Source: an uncultured Lachnospiraceae bacterium (GTDB lineage Bacteria > Bacillota > Clostridia > Lachnospirales > Lachnospiraceae). Taken from it: a DNA stretch of 57,187 bases. The DNA lies in contig CAMWXE010000028.1 of the NCBI GenBank assembly GCA_947178145.1, forward strand, positions 1 to 57,187, read 5' to 3'. This document shows positions 27,093 through 35,346 of this stretch, piece by piece. The notes beneath the pieces are model-generated. The model had not been told where the DNA came from. It searched no databases and saw nothing but the letters and a program-made list of their open reading frames with translations. Each line of letters starts with the position of its first letter. The stretch's first letter is position 1. A program made the translations under genes and the position numbers.

Positions 27093-27121
27093 AACATACC
27101 ATCATTTTCTATATTAATCAA
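27093..27121 (-). promoter_or_regulatory. lacI-type regulator promoter with shared 14-mer
   Basis: On the minus strand TTGATT (27116-27121), a 17-bp spacer and TATGTT (27093-27098) form a plausible promoter. ATCAATTTTTAAAG at 27117-27130 covers the -35 and is identical to 16253-16266 over the GH36 promoter. Confidence 0.55.
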
Positions 27122-27191
27122 TTTTTAAAGTGATTTTAGTTTTATTTTTTACCATTTGTACATTTTTTTGCAAAAAATTTGGTAACAAATT

Positions 27192-27213
27192 ACCTGCCGT
27201 GGGGCGTGCAGGT
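27192..27213 (-). terminator. possible terminator after the chemoreceptor gene
   Basis: ACCTGC and GCAGGT arms with a 10-nt loop, flanked by further complementary AAATT/AATTT tracts, lie 16 bp past the chemoreceptor stop. A minus-strand T-tract (AAATTTTTTG) follows about 14 nt later. Confidence 0.4.
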
Positions 27214-27228
27214 GGTAGGAATAATTTT

Positions 27229-29661
27229 TCAAACACGCTCTAGCTTAAAGAACATCATGTCCTGCTCCAACTGGGAAGAAATCGCCAGAAGCTTCTGCGA
27301 CTCCTGCAAGAGCTCTGAGATCGTACCATTCAGCTGCTGCATTGCTGTCGCAGTCTCTGTCGCAGACGCTGCATTCTCCTCCGAGATTGCAGAGAGATTC
27401 AGCATAATCTCCGACACTGTACTTCTCACCTGATTGCACTCTCCGATTGCGCCCTTGATCACAGCTGTCTTATCCCTTGACTGTGCGATACCCGCATTGA
27501 CTATCTCAAACTGCTTCTGTGTATCTGCGAGCTTTCTGTTCTGTTCATTCGTTGCCGTTTCAACCTCCACCATCGTGTCAAGTGTTTCCCGAAACTCATT
27601 GATCAGATTTGTGATCACACTAAAAATACTGTCAGCCGACCGATTCGACTGGTCCGCTAACTGCTGTATCTCGGCTGCCACGACTGCAAAGCCTCTTCCT
27701 GCCTCCCCGGCCCTGGCAGCCTCAATGCTGGCATTTAATGACAAGAGATTCGTCTGGTCTGCGATGGACGAAATCAGAGAGGCCGCATCCTCGATCTGTT
27801 TCACCGAATCATTTGTCCGGGTAATCTGCTGTGCGATCCTGTGAATTCCCTCTGTCATGTTATTGTTTGACCTGCTCAGCTCACTCAGGATTGTGACAGC
27901 CTCATCACTTGCCTGCTTCATGTAGACAGATGTATCGTCGAGCTCCGCAATATCCGCGTCCATGCTGTCCATCAGCTCTCCGAGATTGACAATCTCGTTT
28001 GTGGAAGTCTCTACATCCTCTGCCTGGTTGGTCGCTCCAAGTGCGATCTCAGAGATTGCCGCATCGATATTCTTGGAAGTCTGTTCTGAATTCTGCGACA
28101 TTTCCTCGAGCTCTGCACCGCTGTTTTTCAGCTCCTCACCATAGTTCTTCATATTGCTGATTACCACTGACAGTTTATCTGTCATGCTGTTTAGAGATTT
28201 GCCAAAGGTATCAAACTCATCCCCGCTGCCGGTCTCAGCCTTCACCATTATCTCTCCTTCCGAGATATGTGTCAGTGTACCCTTAAACTTTTTGATACTT
28301 TTCTGTACCGATGCAATGACAAAAAGAGTCAGCACCACCACAAGCACTGTACCTACAAGAAATACGACATAAATCAGAGAAGACATGGCCAGCTTCTGTG
28401 TGCCTGTCAATTCCGCTATCTTATTGCGCACCTCTGCGGTTTCGCTGGTAAGGCTTGCATTCAAAGTGTTGTTTTCCGCCTTCAGCGCGAGGATATCTTT
28501 ATCATATTCGATAATTTGTTCGACTGCTGCAAGCTTTGCCGAAAATTCTGTTGTCAGCACATCTGCAAGCTCCTGATCCTTCGTGTACAGCGGCGCGTTT
28601 GCCACCATTTCGCCCAGCAGCGCCACAAGGTCCTCTGGGTAGCTTCCAGTGCTGCCTCCCTCTGCCACAAGCTTGTTGTAGGCATCAAACATCGCATTGA
28701 CCGCTGTGTGATTTTCCTCGAAATCATATTTGCTGTCAAACGCTGTCGAAATACTGATATCGGGCATCTCCTTCTCCTCAAAATACAAGTCAAAAGAGAT
28801 ATTCTGATACTCTGTTACATTGAAGTCTGTCACATCGATTCTCGAGGACACCTCCTGCCAGTTTCCATTGACATTTGCAAATTTTGTCTGAATATATATC
28901 GCGTCCATCCCATCAAAGGTTGAAATCTGTATGCTTGAAAGCCCGTCGCCATAAGAACTCGAAAGCACATCGGGATTTATCTCCGCTATCGCAAGCGCTG
29001 TATCGTCAAGCCTGATGTTGGTGATATACACATCTCCTGTGTACTCAATTCCGTTTCCTCCTAGGCGTATCAGCAGTGTATTGCGCTTGCTAATGTCAGG
29101 AATTTCATGTGAATATGCTGCCCTCTTGAAATTTTTGCCTTCAACCGGTTCTGCCACGATTCCTGCCAAAGCCGCTGCATCCCATATGCCATCTACCCAG
29201 CTTGATTCTCCGGACATTCGTTCGATTGCCAGCGCCAGATTTTCATCTCCTCCCGCATAGCTGGCGTACATGCCGCTGTCACTCTGAAAACCGCGTTCGC
29301 TCAGCAGTTTGTTCAATTCCACCGTATTGGCGCGCACTTCCTCGATTGTCGACGCCACACTCTGCAAGTCAGTATCATAGTCCTCTCCTCCGCTGTATGT
29401 AAGCGCGTCCGCTGCCGCCTCCTTCATGGAAGAAAGATTTGACTGGATTGTCTGATAATGACTCAGGTCCAGATCATACAGAAAGGATGTCTCCTGTGTG
29501 GTGTTTTCGTTCTGCATCAGATTGATATCGTTGATGTCCGTCAACACCTGATTGTTCGCATTGTTGCTGTTCATGATATAGATGCCTACAAGTCCTAATA
29601 TAATCGTACACACGATTGACACAGCACCCAGCATGATTAGTTTTGCCTTGATACTCTTCAT
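27229..29661 (-). CDS. methyl-accepting chemotaxis protein with beta-sandwich ectodomain insert
   Basis: This is a transmembrane chemoreceptor of 810 residues. TM1 lies at about 8-30 and TM2 at about 427-450, followed by HAMP and a full signalling domain with the conserved tip ([27 protein letters not shown], in two pieces). The ectodomain is unusually large, near 395 residues. Helical stretches at about 35-125 and 315-420 flank a beta-rich block at about 152-308 (e.g. [37 protein letters not shown]). That block reads like a galactose-binding-type or carbohydrate-binding-module jelly roll rather than a Cache or PAS domain. It neighbours the mannan LacI gene. A GGAGG ribosome site precedes the ATG. 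Ligand identity is inference. Confidence 0.88.
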   Translation of the reverse strand: MKSIKAKLIMLGAVSIVCTIILGLVGIYIMNSNNANNQVLTDINDINLMQNENTTQETSFLYDLDLSHYQTIQSNLSSMKEAAADALTYSGGEDYDTDLQSVASTIEEVRANTVELNKLLSERGFQSDSGMYASYAGGDENLALAIERMSGESSWVDGIWDAAALAGIVAEPVEGKNFKRAAYSHEIPDISKRNTLLIRLGGNGIEYTGDVYITNIRLDDTALAIAEINPDVLSSSYGDGLSSIQISTFDGMDAIYIQTKFANVNGNWQEVSSRIDVTDFNVTEYQNISFDLYFEEKEMPDISISTAFDSKYDFEENHTAVNAMFDAYNKLVAEGGSTGSYPEDLVALLGEMVANAPLYTKDQELADVLTTEFSAKLAAVEQIIEYDKDILALKAENNTLNASLTSETAEVRNKIAELTGTQKLAMSSLIYVVFLVGTVLVVVLTLFVIASVQKSIKKFKGTLTHISEGEIMVKAETGSGDEFDTFGKSLNSMTDKLSVVISNMKNYGEELKNSGAELEEMSQNSEQTSKNIDAAISEIALGATNQAEDVETSTNEIVNLGELMDSMDADIAELDDTSVYMKQASDEAVTILSELSRSNNNMTEGIHRIAQQITRTNDSVKQIEDAASLISSIADQTNLLSLNASIEAARAGEAGRGFAVVAAEIQQLADQSNRSADSIFSVITNLINEFRETLDTMVEVETATNEQNRKLADTQKQFEIVNAGIAQSRDKTAVIKGAIGECNQVRSTVSEIMLNLSAISEENAASATETATAMQQLNGTISELLQESQKLLAISSQLEQDMMFFKLERV

Positions 29662-29827
29662 TTCGCCCTCCTTAGTCTCTCAAGTGCTCTCTCAACACTT
29701 TTTGCATTTTATTGCCATACTACAGCAATTATTCTAACATACTTTTCTTTATTTGAAAATTATTTTATCATATGGCTGGAATTTTTATCCTTTTTGCATA
29801 TTTTATCAGACATTTTTCCAACAAAAA

Positions 29828-29855
29828 ATGCAGTTCATTGACATATGAACTGCAT
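29828..29855 (-). terminator. terminator after the aldose-epimerase-like gene
   Basis: A perfect 11-bp inverted repeat (29828-29838 with 29845-29855, 6-nt loop) is followed on the minus strand by TTTTTT. It lies about 40 bp past the stop of the gene at 29896. Confidence 0.85.
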
Positions 29856-29895
29856 CTTTATAGTCTTTTTCACATGAAATCGATTCAAAACTGTC

Positions 29896-30780
29896 CTAAA
29901 CTGCAATCGTGTACTCAGCGTAAAACACTTCTGACGGCGCAAGCGTATTTCCCCACTCGCGCTCTGACAAATCTCCCGCAAAGGTCTCCCGGTCGCATCT
30001 GCCATACCATGGCTCGATACAGATAAATGGAGCATTCTTCTTCGCAGGCGACCACACACCAAAGAGCGGTGCGTCAAAGCTGACCGTGAGATATGGCTGC
30101 CCTTCCCTGTCGCAGAGCGAAACAGTATGCGCCTGATTGTTCTCGATAATCAGCGCATCCTCATCAAATAAATCTGCTGTGATATCCATCATTCTGCCCT
30201 TCAGAGCATACTCCTTTGTGCGCTCTGAGAGTGTGCCCCCCGCGCCTATGGTCGCAGAGATTACCTTGTCCTCTGCGTCAAACAACAGCTTGTACTCCGT
30301 CTGCGCCCCATCACCGCCAGGCGGGCACATAAATGCCGGATGCCCGCCAATGCTGAAATGCATCTCACTGCTGCCCTGATTCACCACTTTCCAGGAGACG
30401 ATCAGCCTGCGCTCGTCTGTCTTGTCAAACCGATAGCCAATCTCAAGCGCAAAATCAAACGGATACTTCTCTTTCGTCTCCTCAGAAGACTTCAATAAGA
30501 ACCGCAGCGCATCCTCTGTATTTTGCAGAAGCTCAAACTCCATATCCCTTGCGAATCCGTGCTGCGACATTGGATACTCTTTTCCTCCATACCGGTAAAC
30601 GCCCTTATTGAGACTTCCCACGACAGGAAACAGCACCGGTGAGGTTCGTTTCCAGTATTCCGGATTCGCATCCCACATATATTCCGTGTCTGTACTCACT
30701 TCCCTGAGTGATTTCAACTCTGCGCCAAGTGAATCCACACGGATGCTAATCTGTGAATTTTTCAAGCTGTACAATGCCAT
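29896..30780 (-). CDS. aldose 1-epimerase-like protein (LacX type)
   Basis: This galactose-mutarotase superfamily beta-sandwich protein of 294 residues interconverts anomers of free sugars or sugar phosphates. Catalytic-type residues are visible in SQHGFARD (His), GGHPAFMCPP (His) and CIEPWYGRCD (Glu). The opening SLKNSQISIRVDSLGAELKS is typical of the LacX-like branch. It starts 38 bp after DegV and ends at a strong terminator, so it may be the second gene of a degV-led transcript. It could serve galactose or mannose freed by the nearby locus, though LacX-type specificity is poorly defined. Confidence 0.88.
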   Translation of the reverse strand: MALYSLKNSQISIRVDSLGAELKSLREVSTDTEYMWDANPEYWKRTSPVLFPVVGSLNKGVYRYGGKEYPMSQHGFARDMEFELLQNTEDALRFLLKSSEETKEKYPFDFALEIGYRFDKTDERRLIVSWKVVNQGSSEMHFSIGGHPAFMCPPGGDGAQTEYKLLFDAEDKVISATIGAGGTLSERTKEYALKGRMMDITADLFDEDALIIENNQAHTVSLCDREGQPYLTVSFDAPLFGVWSPAKKNAPFICIEPWYGRCDRETFAGDLSEREWGNTLAPSEVFYAEYTIAV

Positions 30781-30818
30781 ACGCTCTCTTCCCCTTTCTT
30801 CATAAGCAATATCTTGTT

Positions 30819-31724
30819 TTATGATAGCATACTTTTCCTGAGCACACCAAATCCCAGTGGATAGGGACCTGTGTGAACACTGATTGTCGCGCCAATCTGA
30901 TACTTCTCAAGCTCTGCGTCTGTGATGTGATATCCCTTCGCATTGAGGAAATCGACTGCGCCTTTTCGAAACGCCTCCGCCTCCTCAATATCGTAGCCGT
31001 ACCCCACGCAGATACTATACTCGCCTGACACTGCATTGACCTCCTGGAGATACTGCCACAGAAGCTCATATACCTTTTCAAGCGATTTCCTGCGGCTTCT
31101 TGATACACCTGACGGGAATATTTCCCCCTCCTTGAGTGTTATCAGAGGCTTGATGCCAAGCACAGAACCCGCAAGCCCTGCAAGCTTGCCGATACGCCCG
31201 CCATGCTTGAGATAGTCGATATTTCCAACTGTAAAGAAAATCCGCCCCGTGCCCTTGATTGCCTCCAACTGCCCGACAACCTTCTCATATGGAAGCTTCG
31301 CCTCATACATCCTGACAGCCTCCAGCACGAAAATTCCCTGTAATACCGTATCTACGGTAGAATCCATCACTGTTATGCGCGCGTCCGGGCAGCTTTCCAG
31401 AACCATTTCCTTCGCATTCATGGCGGACTGATAGGAACCGCTGAATTTTGTCGTGATACAGATGCAGATCACAGCTTTTCCAGCATTGACAATCGGCATG
31501 AACACATCAACATAGTCCTGCACGGAGGGCATTGATGATTTGGGAAACGTTGTCGGATCGGCCACCATCTGCTCATAAAACTTTCTGATTGGCATATCCA
31601 CGATTTCTCTCATATAGTGTTCACTGTCAAAAGAAACATAAAAGGGAACTACGTCAACTTCCTTCTCTCTGCAAAGCTCTGGCGGCAGATCGCAGGATCC
31701 ATCTGTTACTATTTTGTAATCCAT
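30819..31724 (-). CDS. DegV family fatty-acid-binding protein
   Basis: DegV/FakB proteins bind a fatty acid in a cleft between two alpha/beta domains. In species with FakA they present it for phosphorylation. The 301-residue protein shows TDGSCDLPPE near the start, the TKFSGSYQSA motif, MDSTVDT, and GRIGKLAGLAGSVLGIKPL. No FakA kinase gene lies nearby, so its role here cannot be fixed. A promoter with a perfect -10 is found upstream. Its gene is placed between two sugar-related genes and a LacI regulator, without an obvious functional link. Confidence 0.92.
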   Translation of the reverse strand: MDYKIVTDGSCDLPPELCREKEVDVVPFYVSFDSEHYMREIVDMPIRKFYEQMVADPTTFPKSSMPSVQDYVDVFMPIVNAGKAVICICITTKFSGSYQSAMNAKEMVLESCPDARITVMDSTVDTVLQGIFVLEAVRMYEAKLPYEKVVGQLEAIKGTGRIFFTVGNIDYLKHGGRIGKLAGLAGSVLGIKPLITLKEGEIFPSGVSRSRRKSLEKVYELLWQYLQEVNAVSGEYSICVGYGYDIEEAEAFRKGAVDFLNAKGYHITDAELEKYQIGATISVHTGPYPLGFGVLRKSMLS

Positions 31725-31808
31725 TGATTAAAACCTCACTTTTTCTTTATTAAAGTATTTGCTTGCCATTTCATAACGTTTTTATTACTACGTTTGATAG
31801 ATATTGAA

Positions 31809-31837
31809 ATTATATCACGCATTTCCCATATTGTCAT
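31809..31837 (-). promoter_or_regulatory. degV promoter
   Basis: On the minus strand ATGACA (31832-31837), a 17-bp spacer and a perfect TATAAT (31809-31814) lie in the 145-bp gap between the LacI gene at 31870 and degV. Confidence 0.75.
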
Positions 31838-31869
31838 CGTATATATCTTAATTTTGTAAAAGAATTCTT

Positions 31870-32883
31870 CTAAAGTCGTGGATATGTCGCTATTGTCGTG
31901 AACGCGACATCCATCGTCGGGCATTTCACCTTATCAAGCACTGATTTTACAAGACGTCTCCCCATCTCCTCAATGCGCACATCCACAGTGATGATGTCCT
32001 TTTTGAAGAAATCCGTCTCCAGCGTGTTATTGAAGCCGGTGATTACCACCTTCTTTACGGCCTGCGGGTCTCGCTGTAACAGTGCAAGTGCGACATGCTT
32101 TGCCACATCATCATCCTCACAGATCACCGCTTCCGGGATATAGGGCATACTCATCACAACCTCCTCAACCATGGCATAGTTAAAATTACTGTTATTGGCA
32201 GGACGTGTGTATTGAAGCCGCTCATCCAGCTGAATATGATTCCGGTTGCACGCGTTCAAGAAGCCAAGATACCTTGCCTGTACCATCCGTGTTCCCTCCG
32301 CAAATCCGATATAGGAAAACCGGGTACAATTCTTCTGTTTAATTACATAATCGATCAGCGTATTCATCGCGTAAAAGCCCTCCACGTTGATGACATCTCC
32401 AAGCTTAATGTACTCCTGTGCATTAATTGGACTGTTAAAGAATGTCATCGGAAGCTTTCTGCGCCCGATTCCCTTTACAAATTTAGTCGAAAAAACACTC
32501 AGAAAGATAATCCCCTTCACATCGTCGGCGATCAATCGACCTGTTTCCTCGCCATCTCTGTCCCTCTCGTCCACCACATGAAGCTGCATGCGATACCCCT
32601 CATCGTTCACTGCATTGCTGATACCCGCAAGCACTCTCGTCCAGAAAACGGACTGCATCTGGTTAAATAACACCAGTATTGTTCCTGTATTGGATCTGCG
32701 ATACGTTGATTTAACCTCCTCCACAAGATTCGGATCCAACTTCGTATACCCCATCTGCCATGCTTTCTGTACAACAGCATGTCTTGTCTGTGGAGAGACA
32801 AGCCCTCCATTCAGAGCCTTTGCCACAGTATTGCGGCTAAGACCCATCTCAGCCGCAATATCCTGTATCGTCACTTTTTTCAT
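31870..32883 (-). CDS. LacI-family transcriptional regulator (second)
   Basis: The 337-residue protein has a LacI helix-turn-helix (TIQDIAAEMGLSRNTVAKALNGG) and a type 1 periplasmic-binding-like effector domain. GGGGGG lies 6 nt before the ATG. It is distant in sequence from the LacI protein at 25976: the HTH recognition helix reads NTVAKA rather than VTVSKA. Its target is not evident. It may control the downstream degV/epimerase genes or a distant sugar locus. Confidence 0.88.
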   Translation of the reverse strand: MKKVTIQDIAAEMGLSRNTVAKALNGGLVSPQTRHAVVQKAWQMGYTKLDPNLVEEVKSTYRRSNTGTILVLFNQMQSVFWTRVLAGISNAVNDEGYRMQLHVVDERDRDGEETGRLIADDVKGIIFLSVFSTKFVKGIGRRKLPMTFFNSPINAQEYIKLGDVINVEGFYAMNTLIDYVIKQKNCTRFSYIGFAEGTRMVQARYLGFLNACNRNHIQLDERLQYTRPANNSNFNYAMVEEVVMSMPYIPEAVICEDDDVAKHVALALLQRDPQAVKKVVITGFNNTLETDFFKKDIITVDVRIEEMGRRLVKSVLDKVKCPTMDVAFTTIATYPRL

Positions 32884-33416
32884 TTGTTACCCCCCTGCTC
32901 TCTCTTCTGCCTGTTACAACCATTTATCAATAAAAATGTGCAGAAATAGACGAGTCAATCAAAATAAAGGAATCTTTCTTTTATTTGTCGAACCATCTGT
33001 ACTATCATAGCACACTTTTTAGAAAATGAACACACAATCTTTGTAAAAATAACGAAGCGCTCCCCAAATCTGTCTATACAATATATCTTGTGTTATTTTA
33101 TTGCGCAGGCAGAGAAAAATATCATTCGCACCGCCGGAATCGGTTATTTTATAACGTATGATATTTGTTTTACAGGGCATATTTTTTCGATTTTATTAGA
33201 ATGAATGATTTCTTTCATTCATTTCAGTTATTCGATTGCAAACGCATGGACAAACGACTCCAATAACTGTTCTATTTCTTAATTCATCTATTCTGCCAAA
33301 AAATTCCATTTTTCCCTTCATTTTTCTTTCATTTTGTATTTTTCGACTTATTTCTGCACAAAATTCGAATTTGTGTTCTATTTTGACGCAATAATATATC
33401 TGGTGCTATTTTAATA
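32884..33416. other. 533-bp AT-rich intergenic region
   Basis: No coding frame is convincing. It holds a weak minus-strand TTGACT -35-like box near the LacI start and a pair of 21-bp near-identical direct repeats. It also has a 9-bp inverted repeat AATGAATGA/TCATTCATT (33200-33223). Long-range 9-bp arms (33117-33125 with 33158-33166) enclose a GTTAT/ATAAC hairpin. TATTTCTGCACA occurs in opposite orientations near each end. It may be a regulatory region, an untranslated RNA or decayed mobile DNA. Confidence 0.4.
33080..33413. repeat. pair of 21-bp imperfect direct repeats
   Basis: Copies at 33080-33100 and 33393-33413 match at 19 of 21 positions (core AATATATCT-N-GTG-N-TATTTTA) and are 313 bp apart. 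They bracket most of the non-coding region and the second copy ends just beside the Nudix stop. Confidence 0.6.
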
Positions 33417-34028
33417 TCACTTCAAAAATGCAAAAGGTTCCTCATTTTCTGCATGAAGGAAGTTCATGAGAAGGTAGGCAGCCCTGAGAGAGACTTTCTC
33501 CTCTCTTAAGATACGTCCTGCCTCCTTCTTATCCACAATCAGAACCTGTATGGACTCTGTATCCTCCATATCATCGCGGCTGATCGTCCCACTGGCATAT
33601 CCAAAGATCGCATTGCAGCTCTCATCTGTAAATCCAGCGCCCATAAAGAACGGCCTGCGATATGCCGCATCGCCATCCGCATACACCTCGAAGTCGAGAC
33701 CGGTCTCCTCCTTCATCTCCCGTACCGCTGCAGCCTCAGGCGTCTCACCCGCATCGATCAGGCCAGCCGGAAGCTCGTAAAGATAGTCATCCAGCGGATA
33801 ACGATACTGCCGGATCATAACAATTTTATCCGGGTCTCCCTTTACTATCGGGTAGAGGACAACTCCCTCCGCTGCGCTGTCTCCTGTCAGCAGCTTAATC
33901 TCATCTGCCGCTCTCCTGGACACAAAAAAATAATCGAATGGACGACCGCTGTCTGTCAAAGCTTCCAGCTGAAACAGATTCAGAAACTTGTTGTCGGACA
34001 ATTTGTGAATTTTAGTGTACTTTTTCAT
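33417..34028 (-). CDS. Nudix hydrolase, ADP-ribose pyrophosphatase-like
   Basis: This 203-residue Nudix enzyme hydrolyses nucleoside diphosphates linked to another group. A complete Nudix box is visible (GLIDAGETPEAAAV followed by REMKEETGLDFE), preceded by the substrate-positioning segment QYRYPLDDYLYELPAG typical of ADP-ribose pyrophosphatases. GGAG precedes the ATG. It is divergent from the HD-GYP gene across a 94-bp gap. The exact substrate is uncertain. Confidence 0.88.
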   Translation of the reverse strand: MKKYTKIHKLSDNKFLNLFQLEALTDSGRPFDYFFVSRRAADEIKLLTGDSAAEGVVLYPIVKGDPDKIVMIRQYRYPLDDYLYELPAGLIDAGETPEAAAVREMKEETGLDFEVYADGDAAYRRPFFMGAGFTDESCNAIFGYASGTISRDDMEDTESIQVLIVDKKEAGRILREEKVSLRAAYLLMNFLHAENEEPFAFLK

Positions 34029-34046
34029 ATAATTTGCTCCTTTTGT

Positions 34047-34075
34047 TTGACATTTTTTACAGAAACCGCTAAAAT
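34047..34075 (+). promoter_or_regulatory. promoter of the HD-GYP gene
   Basis: A perfect TTGACA (34047-34052), 17-bp spacer and TAAAAT (34070-34075) lie 47 bp before the ATG at 34123. Confidence 0.8.
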
Positions 34076-34122
34076 AGAATCGTAATCTTTATAATACGAT
34101 TTTTAGAGAAAGGGATCCCTTT

Positions 34123-35295
34123 ATGAGACAAATTCCCATTTCAGCACTGAAACCTGGCATGATAACGGCCGCTGACATATTATCGTATGACAACGAAATC
34201 ATCGTTCCCGAAGGTATCATTCTCACTGAAAATATTATATCACGTTTGGAAGGATATTCCATATATTATGCACATATTGAGGACGATCTTATCGTAGATC
34301 TGTCAACTCCTATGACAAGCCCGGTGATCCGGGCACAAGACGCGGCCATCGCAAATCTGTACAACATCGACAGACATATGACAGACACAGAAAAGAGCAC
34401 AAAGGAAAGTCTGCAATTTCAGCGATTTTCCCAAGGTTTTTCACGATGCGCCGAACATTACAAAAATAATCTCATGAAGTCGCTGCACCGCAATGAACCA
34501 TTTCATGCAAACGAATTGCTAAAGGAGACCCTGGCGCTATTACATCAGGACAAGCAGGAAGTCAGCATCTTTGATATGCTTCTCAATATGCACAACACCG
34601 AGGACTCTGTGTATAACCACTGCATCGACGTTGCCCTGATCTCCAATGCGCTTGCACGCTGGCTTCACTTCTCTGAGGCTGACCAAATGATGGCAGCGGC
34701 ATGCGGACTGTTCCATGATGTCGGAAAATTTATGCTTCCTTCCGGAGTGCTCCGAAAACCCGGAAAGCTGACTCCCGATGAATTTGAGATTGTAAAGACA
34801 CATACCACAGAAGGCTTTCACTTGTTAGGCCGATACAGCCATATTCCAGAACCCGTTAAGAATGCCGCGCTGATGCACCACGAAAAATGTGACGGAAGCG
34901 GATATCCATATGGGTTAATGGGCGATGAGATTGACAAATTTTCCAAAATTGTCACGATTGCAGATATTTTTGACGCGATGACCAGTGAGCGGGTATACCG
35001 CGCCGCGATGTGTCCTTTTTCTGTCATCAAATATTTTGAAGATGACGGCATTCAGAAATACGAGATGAAATACATCCTCACCTTTCTCGAGAATGTATCG
35101 AACTCTTATCTCAATCACAAAGTGACGCTCAGCAATGGCATGAAAGGGAACGTTATCTTTATCAACCCTGACAACTTATCCAAACCTGTCGTCTGCACAG
35201 AGACCAATGAAATCATTGATCTGCAGAAATCTTATTATCAAAGCATGTTACAATTGTCAAACCAAAAAAATCTTTCGATCGAAACGATTATATAA
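34123..35295 (+). CDS. HD-GYP domain protein, putative cyclic-di-GMP phosphodiesterase
   Basis: The 390-residue protein has an HD-GYP catalytic domain at about 160-330. Metal-site motifs are visible: YNHCIDVAL, CGLFHDVGK, KTHTTEGF, MHHEKCDGSGYP and TIADIFDAMTSER. HHE-x2-DGxGYP matches the canonical HD-GYP signature, so cyclic-di-GMP hydrolysis is likely. The first ~150 residues have no recognised sensor fold. The C-terminal tail resembles the DUF3369/GYP-tail found in clostridial homologues. It is soluble and monocistronic, with its own promoter and a strong terminator overlapping the stop codon. Confidence 0.9.
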   Translation: MRQIPISALKPGMITAADILSYDNEIIVPEGIILTENIISRLEGYSIYYAHIEDDLIVDLSTPMTSPVIRAQDAAIANLYNIDRHMTDTEKSTKESLQFQRFSQGFSRCAEHYKNNLMKSLHRNEPFHANELLKETLALLHQDKQEVSIFDMLLNMHNTEDSVYNHCIDVALISNALARWLHFSEADQMMAAACGLFHDVGKFMLPSGVLRKPGKLTPDEFEIVKTHTTEGFHLLGRYSHIPEPVKNAALMHHEKCDGSGYPYGLMGDEIDKFSKIVTIADIFDAMTSERVYRAAMCPFSVIKYFEDDGIQKYEMKYILTFLENVSNSYLNHKVTLSNGMKGNVIFINPDNLSKPVVCTETNEIIDLQKSYYQSMLQLSNQKNLSIETII

Positions 35296-35339
35296 GAAAA
35301 GAACCCAAAGGGACTACTTTGGGTTCTTTTCTTATATAA
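35288..35339. terminator. bidirectional terminator between the HD-GYP gene and amt
   Basis: A perfect 23-bp inverted repeat (35288-35310 with 35317-35339, 6-nt loop) has A/T-rich outer arms and includes the HD-GYP stop codon. It serves both convergent genes. Confidence 0.92.
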
Positions 35340-35346
35340 GATCAAC

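Noticed and set aside
29662..29770. Flagellar sigma-D promoter for the chemoreceptor
   Set aside because: No TAAA-N15-GCCGATAT-like sequence was found; only a weak sigma-A-like TAGAAT is present.
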